Shown here piece by piece: positions 31,545 to 41,173 of a stretch of 62,923 nt of DNA. Positions within the stretch are counted from its first letter, which is position 1; each line of letters starts with the position of its first letter. Made by a program: the position numbers and the translations under genes. Source of the stretch: Archaeoglobus sp. JdFR-24 (GTDB taxonomy: Archaea > Halobacteriota > Archaeoglobi > Archaeoglobales > Archaeoglobaceae); contig MTML01000069.1 of assembly GCA_002011215.1 (NCBI GenBank), positions 1 through 62,923 of the forward strand. Reading direction: 5' to 3'. The notes beneath the pieces are model-generated. The model did no database searches and had not been told where the DNA came from. It saw only the letters and a program-made list of their open reading frames with translations.

Positions 31545-32696
31545 TTAGGCGTTTATGGACTCATCCACCTCGATTGCCTCGAATCCCACGCTGTTAACTT
31601 CAAAGCCGTGAACTTTGTAAACTCCTGTACCCTCGAGATGTGCCGTTCCCACTCCCTTTGCATTGAGTCTCATGCTACCTTCTGCATAGACGCTTATGTT
31701 CTCTCCTCTGACGATTACCTTGCCCTCTCCCGTGTATGTAACGCTTCCGTCCTCGTTTATCTTTTTCTCACCAAATCCGATTGCAGCTATTACACTCTCT
31801 TCTGGAGATACTGTCACACTTCCATTGCCACGCATGATTACCGTTCCGCTACCCTCAATTTCGATTACTCCCTCTCCAATAGCCTGAAGAAATCCACTAC
31901 CTTCTACATCTGCACTTCCAGTCTCATAGTTGTTCAGAAGTTTTATAATCTTCCTGAGTTTAAACTGAGATTCTTTCATGTACATCGCTGCATGCTTTAG
32001 AGCTTCGCTCTCTCTAATCAGGAATCGGTTTGCCTCTATATTGGTCTCGATGTTCATCACCCTTTCTTTTGCCATTGCAAGCTTCTCTTCTGCTTTCAGT
32101 CTATCTTCATTGAACTTTTCCAGCCATCTTTCAAGTGGTGTTGTATCCTTCCCCTGCATTCTGTATTCTTCAATAAGTTCCTCAACTTTTTGTGCTATCC
32201 TTTCGGCATTTTCAGTCATCTTTTCCATTATGAAGATCCATTTAAGAGCAAGAGTCTTTTTCAGTGAGACCTTGGCTTCCAGCCACTGAACTTTAAGATC
32301 CTTTGCAGCCTCTCTGAGCTCTTCAACTGTTTTCGCATTTTCTATCTGCTCAATAACAGCGCTTACGTCTGTAATATGTCCATTTATTTCATCTATTAAT
32401 AATTCTTTTTCATCATATTCTACACTGCTGTTCTCTATTTTTTCTCTGATGCTCACCAGTGATGCAACCGCCAGGTTACCGCTTGCAAGAAGCCATTCCT
32501 TTGCCTCATCAAAGGTGTCTTCATTTATGACTATTCCAAAATGGTGCTTCAGTCTTGCTCTGTCCTTATTGTACATCTCTCTCACTTTAGATATCTCAAA
32601 TGCCGACGCTGGAATCATCGAAGCAAACAACAAAAACACCATCATTGCAGAGCAGATTTTCAACCATCCCTTTTTGCCCCGTACTTCTTTTTTCAT
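31545..32696 (-). CDS. secreted coiled-coil protein with glycine-rich beta repeats
   Basis: I do not recognise a named family. The 383-residue product has a basic N terminus and a signal peptide (GWLKICSAMMVFLLFA, cleavage near PASAF). Residues about 40-250 are helical and rich in Lys/Glu heptads, predicted coiled coil. From about 265 on, short strands repeat with an EGSG/GEGVIEIEGSGTV pattern (VEGSG, IEGSG, MRGNGS, YTGEGKV, YAEGS, LEGTGVY), likely a beta-solenoid. It has no C-terminal anchor. The ATG at 32696 has a GAGGTGATGG site. It is divergent from a membrane-bound regulator and may be its target or partner; that is a guess. Confidence 0.6.
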   Translation of the reverse strand: MKKEVRGKKGWLKICSAMMVFLLFASMIPASAFEISKVREMYNKDRARLKHHFGIVINEDTFDEAKEWLLASGNLAVASLVSIREKIENSSVEYDEKELLIDEINGHITDVSAVIEQIENAKTVEELREAAKDLKVQWLEAKVSLKKTLALKWIFIMEKMTENAERIAQKVEELIEEYRMQGKDTTPLERWLEKFNEDRLKAEEKLAMAKERVMNIETNIEANRFLIRESEALKHAAMYMKESQFKLRKIIKLLNNYETGSADVEGSGFLQAIGEGVIEIEGSGTVIMRGNGSVTVSPEESVIAAIGFGEKKINEDGSVTYTGEGKVIVRGENISVYAEGSMRLNAKGVGTAHLEGTGVYKVHGFEVNSVGFEAIEVDESINA

Positions 32697-32926
32697 TTCC
32701 CATCACCTCAGCAAATGGTTTTCTACTTTTGATATAACGATTCTTTCAGGCTATTCCAAAATTGATACTTTTTTATGGTTTATTTTGCTTTATAAAGCTT
32801 TTAGAAACTTTATTTAACGTAAAAAAACTTTATGAACGGTTTTCTAAGATTCGAGTAAAATTGCAAAGCTCATGATTTTATGGTTATTAGGAAAATTTAA
32901 AAGCTATCCAGCCCATTCTTTTACAA

Positions 32927-33730
32927 ATGAATCCAGTATCCAAAAAAAGATGGATATTATTTCTTATAATTTTCACGCTTCCTGTAATTAGTCCTGTCCA
33001 TGGGTCGATTGTTCATGGAAAAGTGTTCTCATGGGAGACTCTTGAACCGGTAAACGGGGTGCTGGTTACAATTAACACCACTCCAGTTCAGCAAAAGGTA
33101 ACTGAAAATGGAAGTTATTTTTTCGAATCCATCCCTCCAGGCCATTATAAATTGAAGGCATATTTCAAGCAGGAAGGGATTGAACTTTATGCAGAGGAAA
33201 ATGTGACAATAACTCAGGAAGGTAAGTATGTTATGGATCTCATTTTGTTCCCGATTCTATTTGAAGACGATACAGGAATTGAAGAGATCGATTTCTCTAT
33301 TCCGGATAATCAGCATAACGATTATGGGTGGATCTTCTGGATCTCTGGTATTGCTGTCTCGGTAGGAGCGGGTCTTATCTATCTCATATTCAGAAAGAGG
33401 GGGGAGATCAAAGATAAAACCGTGGAAACATTTGAGAGAGATAAGATCTCTCTGCAACCCGAACAACATGCAATTCCCCTTGATTCTCTTCCTGAAGACC
33501 TCAGGGAAATAACAGACATACTCATCCGTGAGGGAGGGAGAATTTCTCAAAAAGATCTTAGACGGAGACTCGGATACTCTGAGGCAAAAATTAGCCTCAT
33601 GATAGCCGACCTTGAAAGACGGGGAATAGTTGAAAAGGTCAAAAAAGGTAGAGGGAATATAATTTTCCTCAGGGATGAAATTATAGATGCTGGAAAAAGA
33701 GAAGAAAGACAAGGTTTTCAGAAGGGTTGA
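32927..33730 (+). CDS. membrane-anchored winged-helix regulator with extracellular carboxypeptidase-regulatory-like domain
   Basis: The 267-residue protein combines a signal anchor (WILFLIIFTLPVISPV), an extracytoplasmic Ig-like domain of the CarboxypepD_reg type (VHGKVFSWETLEPVNGVLV and YFFESIPPGHYKLKAYF), a transmembrane helix at about 134-157 (GWIFWISGIAVSVGAGLIYLI with basic residues after it), and a C-terminal winged helix (LIREGGRISQKDLRRRLGY, then SEAKISLMIADLERRGIV). This architecture suggests a one-component sensor that binds a ligand outside and DNA inside. It is transcribed divergently from the secreted coiled-coil protein. Confidence 0.75.
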   Translation: MNPVSKKRWILFLIIFTLPVISPVHGSIVHGKVFSWETLEPVNGVLVTINTTPVQQKVTENGSYFFESIPPGHYKLKAYFKQEGIELYAEENVTITQEGKYVMDLILFPILFEDDTGIEEIDFSIPDNQHNDYGWIFWISGIAVSVGAGLIYLIFRKRGEIKDKTVETFERDKISLQPEQHAIPLDSLPEDLREITDILIREGGRISQKDLRRRLGYSEAKISLMIADLERRGIVEKVKKGRGNIIFLRDEIIDAGKREERQGFQKG

Positions 33731-33756
33731 GGAAGGGGTTGAGGAAGGGGTTGAGG
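33725..33756 (+). repeat. 12-bp tandem repeat spanning the regulator's stop codon
   Basis: GGTTGAGGAAGG occurs at 33725-33736 and 33737-33748 with a partial third copy to 33756. The TGA stop (33728-33730) lies in the first unit, so each unit carries a reserve in-register copy of the same sequence. Confidence 0.9.
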
Positions 33757-33818
33757 TATGAAATGGTTTTGTAGGTTTAAACTTAATTTCCAGTGATTCG
33801 GTTCAAGTTCAACGGTAT

Positions 33819-34961
33819 CTAAAAAGATTCAATCAGGTTCTTTATAATCTTCGAACATTCGAAAAGCTCCGGTATTTTCACGTATTCATTGTCCGAGTGG
33901 AGGGTTGAATCTCCACCTGGCCCGTAATAAAACGCTGGAACTCCATGTTTTCTTACATGTCTCGTATCTCCAACACCAAGACTGCAAACCGCTACAGGAT
34001 TGTAACCTCTTGCTTTGATTGAGTTTGCAAGGATGTTCAAAAATCTATGATCTTTTTCTAGATCGACTCCATCGACAAACATTCCAAAAGCTCTGAGGAC
34101 GCCGTTTATCTTGAAATCAGCATTATCAATGGTAAGAGCGCTTCTTATATCTCTCTGATGGATCCAGGGAGCAAATCTAATGTCCGCTTCAATCTTGCAT
34201 TTTGATGCGACGACATTTCTCTTTATCCCCCCACTTATGATGGCTGGATTGAAAACAGCGTGGTTTGAACCTTTGAGCTCAAAATTAATGTTCATCTGCC
34301 TGAATCTCTCTGCAAAATCCCCGAAATCTCCCTTCAGCGACGAAAATTTTTCAACTGCCCTCATTATATATTCAGCAGCCCTGTATATAGCCCCATCTCG
34401 TATATCCTTGCTCGCAGTATGGCCTGACTCTCCGTTCACGGTTATGTCTGCAGACACCACCGATGCTTGCATAACTCCAATTCTATCTACTCCTGTGGGT
34501 TCTCCTATGAGGACATAATCGGCTCTCTCGCTTTCAAAAACAAATCCAAGTCCATTCACTCCGCCGATCTCTTCATCACATGTAAAACAAAGCTTGAGAC
34601 CGCATTCAGGAGATGAATTGAGAGCTGCAGAGATAATTGCAGCTATGCATCCCTTGGCATCACATGCACCCCGTCCATAAAGCTTTCCGTCAACTTTAAC
34701 AGGGTTCAGAAGCGCATCACTCGAAGGAACCGTATCGAGATGAGATGTGAGCATCAGTTCGGGTTCTCCTTTGTTCAGGTGGATGATCAGGTTCGGTTTC
34801 CCCTGCTCCCTTTCCATTATCCTGGTGGTATAGTTGGAGAAGAGATCTTCAAGAAACTCTACAGCTTTTTGAGTTGCACCGGGTGGATTTCTGGTGTCGA
34901 TTTTTATCAGCTGTTCTGTTAATTCAACAGGGTTCACGTCACGAGATGTTTGCCAGACCAT
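33819..34961 (-). CDS. M20 family metallo-deacylase (ArgE/DapE type)
   Basis: A dinuclear zinc amidohydrolase of 380 residues. Metal and catalytic residues are visible in LTSHLDTVPSS, YGRGACDAKGC, CDEEIGG and the C-terminal HSDNEYV; the lid domain starts near TVNGESGHTASKDIRDGA. Family members deacylate N-acetylornithine, N-succinyl-diaminopimelate or other acyl amino acids. The open frame extends to 35066 into the AOR gene, but ATG 34961 lies 10 bp after the AOR stop and gives the normal length. Since dapA/dapB are in the window a DapE or LysK-like role is possible, but its operon partners are redox enzymes. Confidence 0.82.
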   Translation of the reverse strand: MVWQTSRDVNPVELTEQLIKIDTRNPPGATQKAVEFLEDLFSNYTTRIMEREQGKPNLIIHLNKGEPELMLTSHLDTVPSSDALLNPVKVDGKLYGRGACDAKGCIAAIISAALNSSPECGLKLCFTCDEEIGGVNGLGFVFESERADYVLIGEPTGVDRIGVMQASVVSADITVNGESGHTASKDIRDGAIYRAAEYIMRAVEKFSSLKGDFGDFAERFRQMNINFELKGSNHAVFNPAIISGGIKRNVVASKCKIEADIRFAPWIHQRDIRSALTIDNADFKINGVLRAFGMFVDGVDLEKDHRFLNILANSIKARGYNPVAVCSLGVGDTRHVRKHGVPAFYYGPGGDSTLHSDNEYVKIPELFECSKIIKNLIESF

Positions 34962-34971
34962 AATAATCCTG

Positions 34972-36789
34972 CTATTGTATTGATCCCAGATCGGTAACCC
35001 AGCCCAGACCCAGCTGTTCGAGTTTTTCTTTCGTTGGTATTCCCTTTTCGTCCCAGCCTCTTTCACTGTAGTACTCTTTTACCTGAGCTTCCACATCCGG
35101 AACGTTTCCTTCAGTACCACCACTCAGGGGTTTTAGGATTATCTCCGGTAATCTATCATCCTTTCCTGTAATACCACATTTGACGTTAAACATCCTCTTG
35201 AGGTTGTATATTCTCTCTCCAGTGATGTATAGTGTTTCAGGATCGAGATCGAAGCCTGTTGCGTAACTTAACAGTTTTGACATCTGGGCAGGTTTGATAG
35301 GGATGAAGGCACACATCGTCAGACAGTTGAAAAGCTCTGCATAGTTCTGCGTCCTTGCAGTGATTACCCCTTTATTCTCAGAACTGAATCTGTCTTCGCT
35401 GAAAATCCCGTATTCTCTGATTTTCAGCCCCATTTCGATATTGTACATCTGGTGTGGAAGGTGACATGCACCTCTGTTATGCGTAGCATATGCAACGGCA
35501 AGACTCGAAAATGCTCTTGGGTCGTGCATGGGAATTTCCAGTCCCTTAACATGCGTCGCCTCGTTGTTAATATTGAATTTCTCTCCCAGCCTCTTTACCC
35601 CCTCTGCAAGCATCTCCCCTCTTCCCTCTCTATAGGCTATCTCTTTGATAACGGTCCTCACCTCATCAGCATCTCCCCATTTCAGATTGAAGTCTGCTGT
35701 CCCTCTCTCGGTTAGATGCATCGCAAATGCAATCGTCACTCCAGTACTTATCGAATCGAGTCCAAAATCGTTAAGCAGATAGTTAATTTCAATGAGCGAT
35801 TTCAGATCATTGTTCAGCTGGAGAGAGCCAAATGCCGCTATCGTCTCATACTCCGGGCCATGAATCATCCACCCATCTATCTCAACAACTCTCCCGCACC
35901 TTATTGAGCATCCAAGACATCCATCATTCTTTTTCAGATATTTTTCAGCCATAGCACTTCCCGAGATGCTCGTGGCATCCTCAAAACTCCCCTGTGTGAA
36001 ATATTTTACAGGGAGGTCGCCAAACATCTCAGCAGATTCAACGTAGCCTGCGGTGCCGACTTCTCTAAACATATTGCATGTGAAATTATCCTTTATCCGG
36101 TCATTCAGTGCTTTAACTTCCTCCTCAAATTTTTCGGGATTTGCAAGCTCAACTTTGAATCTATCTTCTTGGTCGAAGCTGACGGCAATCCCCTTAAGTC
36201 TCTTGTATCCCATAACTGCTCCGATACCTGTTCTTCCAGCGTGTCTTGAGTTATCCACTTGAACGCATGAATATTTTACGAGATTCTCACCTGCTGGCCC
36301 GATAACAGCCGTAGAAATTCTTTTCTCTCCAAGATCTTCCTCTATGGCTTCCTGAGCTTTGTAACAGCCCAGACCCCATATCGAATCTGCAGATTTTATT
36401 TCCGCCCCATCTGAATTTACGGCGATGTAGACTGGTTTCTCAGATGACCCCTCGATGATTATACCATCCCAGCCGGCATACTTCAGATAGGTCGCCATCC
36501 TCCCCCCTGAGCTGGATTCTCCCCAGATTCCTGTAAGGGGTGATTTTGCACAAAACTCAAGCCTGCTTGTGGAGGGGGCAGTTGTTGCTGTCAGAGGTCC
36601 TGTAAAAATCGTAAGCACATTTTTTACCGAAAGAGGTTCAAAATCATAAATACCCATTCGATAGAGAATCAGCGCTGCTAATCCACTTCCTCCAATAAAA
36701 AGCTTTGCATCCTCCTCTTTCATCTCCATTTCACTAATGGATTTATCGGTGAGATTAATTCTCAGAATCTTTCCCGCATACCCGAACAT
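34972..36789 (-). CDS. aldehyde:ferredoxin oxidoreductase family tungsten enzyme
   Basis: The 605-residue protein belongs to the AOR family, tungstopterin enzymes that oxidise aldehydes to acids with ferredoxin. The N-terminal domain reads GYAGKILRINLTDKS and GIWGESSSGGRMATYLKYAG; the [4Fe-4S] ligands are CLGCSIRCGR near residue 288, with a later Cys in FNCLTMCAFIP. ATG 36789 follows GGAGGTAG; the earlier ATG at 36825 is out of place. It is encoded between an Fe-alcohol dehydrogenase and an M20 enzyme. An alcohol to aldehyde to acid route is a reasonable inference. Confidence 0.9.
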   Translation of the reverse strand: MFGYAGKILRINLTDKSISEMEMKEEDAKLFIGGSGLAALILYRMGIYDFEPLSVKNVLTIFTGPLTATTAPSTSRLEFCAKSPLTGIWGESSSGGRMATYLKYAGWDGIIIEGSSEKPVYIAVNSDGAEIKSADSIWGLGCYKAQEAIEEDLGEKRISTAVIGPAGENLVKYSCVQVDNSRHAGRTGIGAVMGYKRLKGIAVSFDQEDRFKVELANPEKFEEEVKALNDRIKDNFTCNMFREVGTAGYVESAEMFGDLPVKYFTQGSFEDATSISGSAMAEKYLKKNDGCLGCSIRCGRVVEIDGWMIHGPEYETIAAFGSLQLNNDLKSLIEINYLLNDFGLDSISTGVTIAFAMHLTERGTADFNLKWGDADEVRTVIKEIAYREGRGEMLAEGVKRLGEKFNINNEATHVKGLEIPMHDPRAFSSLAVAYATHNRGACHLPHQMYNIEMGLKIREYGIFSEDRFSSENKGVITARTQNYAELFNCLTMCAFIPIKPAQMSKLLSYATGFDLDPETLYITGERIYNLKRMFNVKCGITGKDDRLPEIILKPLSGGTEGNVPDVEAQVKEYYSERGWDEKGIPTKEKLEQLGLGWVTDLGSIQ

Positions 36790-36889
36790 TTTTCTACCTC
36801 CTGATTTTACCTGAAGATTGAACATGGTTGAATCTTAACACAACACTCAGCCCAAAAAAATGAAAATATTCTCAATGGTTCTCAGCACT

Positions 36890-38056
36890 TCAGAAATCGA
36901 CCTCTTTTCCTTCATAAGCATAAATGAACAGCTTCCTGAAATCCTCATCGGATGGTATATCAAGCAGGGTGACAACGGTGTTATCGATGCTCGCATTCTG
37001 AACGAGTACATCCAATTTAGACATGAAATCATCTCTGCTTATCCCGTATTCCTCCAGCAAATCTCTGAAGTTGTCCGGAACCCCAAGTGAGTTCAGTAAA
37101 GAGGTTATTTTCTCTACAAGAGTGTCAACTGCCTTCTCACCCTTTTGTTCGATTCCAACGTGTGATGCGAGTTCTTCATAGTATTCCAAGGCGTACTTGG
37201 CATAGTATTTCGTTGTATATGGAAGGGCTATTCCACAGGCAAATCCGTGGGGAATGTGAAAAACTGCCCCGAGAGAGTGTCCAATTGAGTGCGATAGCCC
37301 GGCCTGTGAACAGCCGATTGCCAAGCCAGAGAGAGTTGCCGCAATGTGGACTTTTTCAACTGCCTCGCTATCTTCTCTATTCCTGTAAGCTCTTGGAAGA
37401 TATTCGAAAAGCAGCTTGCATGCCTGAATGCAGAGACCATCGGCAAAGTCGTTCTTCCATGCAGAAACGTATGCGTCAACGGCATGCGAGAGCGCATCCA
37501 GGCCAGTGAAAGCCACAACCTTTGGAGGCATATCTTTTACCATTTCGGGATCAATTATGGCATAGTCCGCAATCACACTTGGGCTGATGGCAGATATTTT
37601 CCGTCCTTCTTCTGTCTTTGTGAGAACGATCGCGTTGGAGGCTTCCGATCCGCTGCCACTTGTTGTCGGTATCAGAATCAATTTTGTTTTACCCGTACTA
37701 ATTTCAAGCATAGGAGATATCTCTTCAGGATCCAGACCGGGATTCTCATAGATCACCCTTATTCCCTTTGCTGCATCAAGAGATGAACCTCCCCCAACCC
37801 CTATAATGGTGTCGGGCTTGATTTTCTTGGCTATCTCCACTCCTTCAAGAACAATTTCATATGACGGGTCGGGTTCGACCTTATCATAGATGTGATACTC
37901 AACACCGGCCACTTCGAGCCTTTTCAAAACCTTGCTGACAATACCAGCCTTCAAAAGATTTGAATCGGTAACAACAAGGGCTTTTCCTTTCAGCGTTTCC
38001 AGGAATTCCAAAGAATCGCTTCCAAAAACTATTTTAGGGGATGCAAACCACCACAT
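36890..38056 (-). CDS. iron-containing (group III) alcohol dehydrogenase
   Basis: The 388-residue enzyme has the NAD(P)-binding GVGGGSSLDAAKG and PTTSGSGSEAS loops. The iron ligands are Asp/His of the family (DALSHAVDAYVS, LSHSIGHSLGAVFHIPHG). It oxidises or reduces an alcohol/aldehyde pair. It lies 11 bp after the SCP2 gene and about 100 bp before AOR on the minus strand, an arrangement that could channel an aldehyde between the two. Confidence 0.92.
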   Translation of the reverse strand: MWWFASPKIVFGSDSLEFLETLKGKALVVTDSNLLKAGIVSKVLKRLEVAGVEYHIYDKVEPDPSYEIVLEGVEIAKKIKPDTIIGVGGGSSLDAAKGIRVIYENPGLDPEEISPMLEISTGKTKLILIPTTSGSGSEASNAIVLTKTEEGRKISAISPSVIADYAIIDPEMVKDMPPKVVAFTGLDALSHAVDAYVSAWKNDFADGLCIQACKLLFEYLPRAYRNREDSEAVEKVHIAATLSGLAIGCSQAGLSHSIGHSLGAVFHIPHGFACGIALPYTTKYYAKYALEYYEELASHVGIEQKGEKAVDTLVEKITSLLNSLGVPDNFRDLLEEYGISRDDFMSKLDVLVQNASIDNTVVTLLDIPSDEDFRKLFIYAYEGKEVDF

Positions 38057-38067
38057 GGCACAATCAC

Positions 38068-38469
38068 TCAGAACTCTGTTTCGACCTGTTTAGTACAATC
38101 AACAAGTAGTTTTGCCGCCTTTGCGTACCTCATCACCTTTGCCATGTTGCCTTTGAGCTTGAATTTTCCGGTCACAAGACCCTTTATTGGATCTATCTCA
38201 CCTGCCAACAATTTTTTCCAGTTAGAGAACTTCCCCCTAAACTCATATGCTGCTTTTACCTGTGATGGGTCCTCGACAACATATCCATCTCTCGCCTTAC
38301 CATGGTATAGGTCAATATAAGCATACAGTGGCTCTTCAAGCCCTTCATCGGGCTCAACCACGAAAAGAAAGTCTCCTTCCCAGTCTTTGGCAGCTTGGGC
38401 GTACTCCTCATTTGCATTTACGGCCTTAACATATTCTTTAACCCACTCCTCACTGAACAATTTGGGCAT
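38068..38469 (-). CDS. SCP-2 sterol transfer family protein
   Basis: A 133-residue stand-alone SCP2 domain, a fold with a hydrophobic tunnel that binds lipids or acyl chains. Seen are DPSQVKAAYEFRGKFSNWKKLL, here read in part as YEFRGKFSNWKKLLAGE, and VTGKFKLKGNMAKVMRY, the typical C-terminal helix. I start at ATG 38469 with GGTGAT ahead; the frame is open to 38487. A TATA-like TTATTATAC lies upstream. It begins the operon with the alcohol dehydrogenase, AOR and M20 enzyme, suggesting a hydrophobic substrate. Confidence 0.85.
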   Translation of the reverse strand: MPKLFSEEWVKEYVKAVNANEEYAQAAKDWEGDFLFVVEPDEGLEEPLYAYIDLYHGKARDGYVVEDPSQVKAAYEFRGKFSNWKKLLAGEIDPIKGLVTGKFKLKGNMAKVMRYAKAAKLLVDCTKQVETEF

Positions 38470-38855
38470 TTTATCACCATTCATCAATTACTGAGTATGT
38501 ATAATAAGTTTTCTGAACCAATCCAGATCTTTTTAATGTGTTATCCCTGGATTCTGATTGGTCAATTGAATTATATTTAGATGCTAAATAGTTTTGACGG
38601 CAATAAGACGATAGTAAGACGGTAATAAGTTAGGGATGGAGTTACGAATAGTTATTTCTTGATAAGTCTGATTGTCCAGCACAATCCTCACAGAATTTTA
38701 ATTGTTTTTAGAGATCAATCCTCACATCACTCTTTCCGCTACCAGCGATATATTAAACCAAAAATTTTTATTCTTTCCAGTTGTTCAAATCATTCAAGGA
38801 TTAATTAAGGTTAAAGATTAAAAAGGATTAAAAAAGTAAACTGGAGAGGAAAAGT
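38470..38855. other. 386-bp divergent intergenic region
   Basis: No gene is visible between the SCP2 operon and fae-hps. The region holds the SCP2 promoter at its left end, an 11-bp triple tandem (38596-38628), two scattered copies of CAATCCTCACA (about 38682 and 38718), an AT-rich run with TTTTTATTC and, near the right end, a purine-rich GGATTAAAAA duplication. GGAGAGG (38843-38849) is the ribosome binding site of fae-hps. Confidence 0.6.
38596..38628 (+). repeat. 11-bp triple tandem repeat
   Basis: GACGGCAATAA, GACGATAGTAA and GACGGTAATAA follow one another without spacer in the divergent promoter region between the SCP2 operon and fae-hps. Confidence 0.85.
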
Positions 38856-40043
38856 ATGGATATGAGGATTGGTGAAGCTTTAATTGGAGAGGGTTTTGAG
38901 GTTGCTCACATTGATTTAATTGTCGGGGAAAAGAGCGGTCCGGTGGGAATTGCTTTCGCAAATAGCCTTTCACAGCTTTCTGCCGGTCATACTCCACTTC
39001 TTGCTGTTCTGAGACCGAATCTAATTACCAAACCACCTGCGTTAATCATCCCGAAGGTGACTGTTAAGGAAATGGATCAGGCAGAACTCATTTTTGGCCC
39101 GGCACAGGCAGCAGTGGCAAAAGCCATAGCGGATGCAGTTGAGGAGGGAATAATTCCAAAAGAAGATGCTGAAAAGCTGGTAATCATTGTGAGCGTCTTC
39201 ATACATCCCAGGGCAAGGAACAGGGACAGAATATTTTACTACAACTATGGTGCAACAAAGCTGGCTCTAAAAAGAGCAATGGAAGAATTTCCGGATGCTG
39301 ATACCATGCTCTATGAGAAGGATAGGAGTGTGCACCCCTTTGCTGGTAGAAGGCTGACTAAATTGTGGGATCCACCCTATCTGCAGGTAGCAATCGACAT
39401 TCCTGACCTCGAGGAAGTAAAATCAGTTCTCAGACAGATCCCCGCGAGCGACCACATAATATTCGAGGTTGGTACACCGCTTTTAAAGAGATATGGGGCA
39501 GAGGTTATACTCGAACTGAGAAAAGAAAGGCCGGATGGATTCTTTGTTCTGGATCTTAAGACCCTTGACACGGGCAATCTTGAAGCTCGAATGGCCGCAA
39601 ATTCAACCGCCAACGCTGTTGTTGTTTCAGGGCTCGCTCCAGTTCAAACCATTGTAAAATCGATAAAAGAGGCTCAAAAGACAGGAATTCTCTCAGTTGT
39701 TGACATGCTAAATGTGGATGATCCCGTTTCAGTTCTGAAAATGGTTGAGAAAGAGGGTGTTTTGCCTGACGTTGTGGAGCTTCACAGGGCGATTGATGCT
39801 GAGGACAAAACTCTCCCACCATGGAAGTATTTGAAGAAGGTTAAAGGATCGTTTGATGTTCTTGTTGCAGTAGCAGGAGGTCTGAGGCCTGAGAACATAC
39901 AGGAAGCTATTAATGAAGGCGCAGACATTCTGGTGGTAGGGAGATCCATAACCAGAGCCCGGGACATAGAGGGAGCTGTTAGAAGATTCCTCCAGTTCAT
40001 GAAACCCGATACCGATCAGTTCAGAATTATGACTGATTTCTGA
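38856..40043 (+). CDS. fae-hps: bifunctional formaldehyde-activating enzyme / 3-hexulose-6-phosphate synthase
   Basis: The 395-residue fusion has an N-terminal Fae domain (about 1-160), which condenses formaldehyde with tetrahydromethanopterin: [11 protein letters not shown] with His18, [22 protein letters not shown] and [19 protein letters not shown]. The C-terminal half (about 165-395) is the OMP-decarboxylase-like Hps domain, with [23 protein letters not shown] and [13 protein letters not shown]. In archaea lacking the oxidative pentose pathway it runs in reverse to make ribulose 5-phosphate for nucleotides while capturing the released formaldehyde. tpiA follows. Confidence 0.95.
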   Translation: MDMRIGEALIGEGFEVAHIDLIVGEKSGPVGIAFANSLSQLSAGHTPLLAVLRPNLITKPPALIIPKVTVKEMDQAELIFGPAQAAVAKAIADAVEEGIIPKEDAEKLVIIVSVFIHPRARNRDRIFYYNYGATKLALKRAMEEFPDADTMLYEKDRSVHPFAGRRLTKLWDPPYLQVAIDIPDLEEVKSVLRQIPASDHIIFEVGTPLLKRYGAEVILELRKERPDGFFVLDLKTLDTGNLEARMAANSTANAVVVSGLAPVQTIVKSIKEAQKTGILSVVDMLNVDDPVSVLKMVEKEGVLPDVVELHRAIDAEDKTLPPWKYLKKVKGSFDVLVAVAGGLRPENIQEAINEGADILVVGRSITRARDIEGAVRRFLQFMKPDTDQFRIMTDF

Positions 40044-40114
40044 AAAGGGATTAAAAAGGGTTGTTGATTTGGAAGTAACCGGGAGCAGAGGTAAGGAAAG
40101 GAGGTAGAATCGAA

Positions 40115-40777
40115 ATGGGAACGATAATAATCAATTTCAAAGCATATCGTGAGGGTTCTGGAAAGAGAGCTTTAGAACTTGCGAGGATTGCTGAAGATGT
40201 CGCGTCGAAAGTTGATGATTACATAGCAATCGCACCTGGCTATCTCGACATCCCCGAGATCGTCTCATCAGCTTCAATCGATGTTTTTGCCCAGCATGTT
40301 GATGCAATAGACTTTGGAAGTCATACAGGTAGGATTTCTGCAGAAATTGTAAAGGAGAGAGGTGCAAAAGGTAGCCTGATCAACCACTCAGAGCACAGGT
40401 TAAAACTGGCTGATATCGATTTTCTCGTCTCCAAACTCAGAAATCTTGAGTTGGTTTCTGTTGTCTGTACAAATAACGTCGCTACAACTGCAGCAGCATC
40501 AGCAATTAACCCGGATTTTGTTGCGATTGAGCCACCAGAATTGATTGGAAGTGGTATTCCCGTTTCAAAGGCAGAACCTGAAATTGTGGAAAACTCCGTC
40601 AAAGCTGCGAAGGAAATTAACAGAAACGTTAGGGTTCTATGTGGAGCAGGAATCAGCAAGCATGAAGATTACGTAACGGCTCTGGATCTCGGGGCAGAAG
40701 GGGTTTTGCTTGCAAGCGGTATCGTGAAGGCAAAAAATCCGAGATATGCGCTTGAAGAGCTTGTAGGGCTCAGATGA
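40115..40777 (+). CDS. tpiA: triosephosphate isomerase, archaeal type
   Basis: The short archaeal TIM (220 aa) interconverts glyceraldehyde 3-phosphate and dihydroxyacetone phosphate. Catalytic residues are Asn7/Lys9 (IINFK), the His in INHSEHR and the Glu in AIEPPELIGSG; GAGISKHED and GVLLASGIV form the phosphate loops. A GGAGG-type site (AAAGGAGGTAG) precedes the ATG. It lies 71 bp after fae-hps, linking the two sugar-phosphate enzymes. Confidence 0.95.
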   Translation: MGTIIINFKAYREGSGKRALELARIAEDVASKVDDYIAIAPGYLDIPEIVSSASIDVFAQHVDAIDFGSHTGRISAEIVKERGAKGSLINHSEHRLKLADIDFLVSKLRNLELVSVVCTNNVATTAAASAINPDFVAIEPPELIGSGIPVSKAEPEIVENSVKAAKEINRNVRVLCGAGISKHEDYVTALDLGAEGVLLASGIVKAKNPRYALEELVGLR

Positions 40778-40873
40778 TGGGCAGGAAATAGGAAATACAG
40801 CAGATCTACTATCGGGTTCATGGTCAGGCTGCATATGTAGGGCTGAATGTGAGAGATTAGATAGGTGGAGAAG

Positions 40874-41107
40874 ATGTTTGATAGGAAGGCCAGACTGCTA
40901 CTACTGCTTGGCTTGTTAAATGATGCCTATGCAGATGCGAAAACGATTTCAGTCAATCTGAAAGATTTCATCGGCTCTCATCCGGAGATGCGTGATGAGG
41001 TAGAACAGTTCAAACTCCTGGATCTTCTTAACGATGTCTCTGATCTGGAAAGGCGGATTGACGACATCATGACCTCAATCAAAAAAGAAGTATTTGAGGG
41101 AGAATAA
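40874..41107 (+). CDS. hypothetical helical protein, 77 aa
   Basis: I do not recognise the family. ATG 40874 is preceded by AGGTGGAG; a GTG at 40865 is in frame but lies inside that ribosome binding site. The product is all-helical and charged (LLLLGLLNDAYADAKTISV, then LLDLLNDVSDLERRIDDIM), compatible with a small coiled-coil dimer. It follows tpiA by about 100 bp and converges on leuB. Confidence 0.6.
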   Translation: MFDRKARLLLLLGLLNDAYADAKTISVNLKDFIGSHPEMRDEVEQFKLLDLLNDVSDLERRIDDIMTSIKKEVFEGE

Positions 41108-41173
41108 ACCTGGGAACTCTTAATTTTGCCCTGCTGACTGGATTTTGATTTGGTCTTAGCCAGGTTTTCAAGC

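Noticed and set aside
33819..34961. Assignment of the M20 enzyme as dapE or argE
   Set aside because: The sequence shows only the family; its operon partners are redox enzymes, not amino-acid genes, so no symbol is given.
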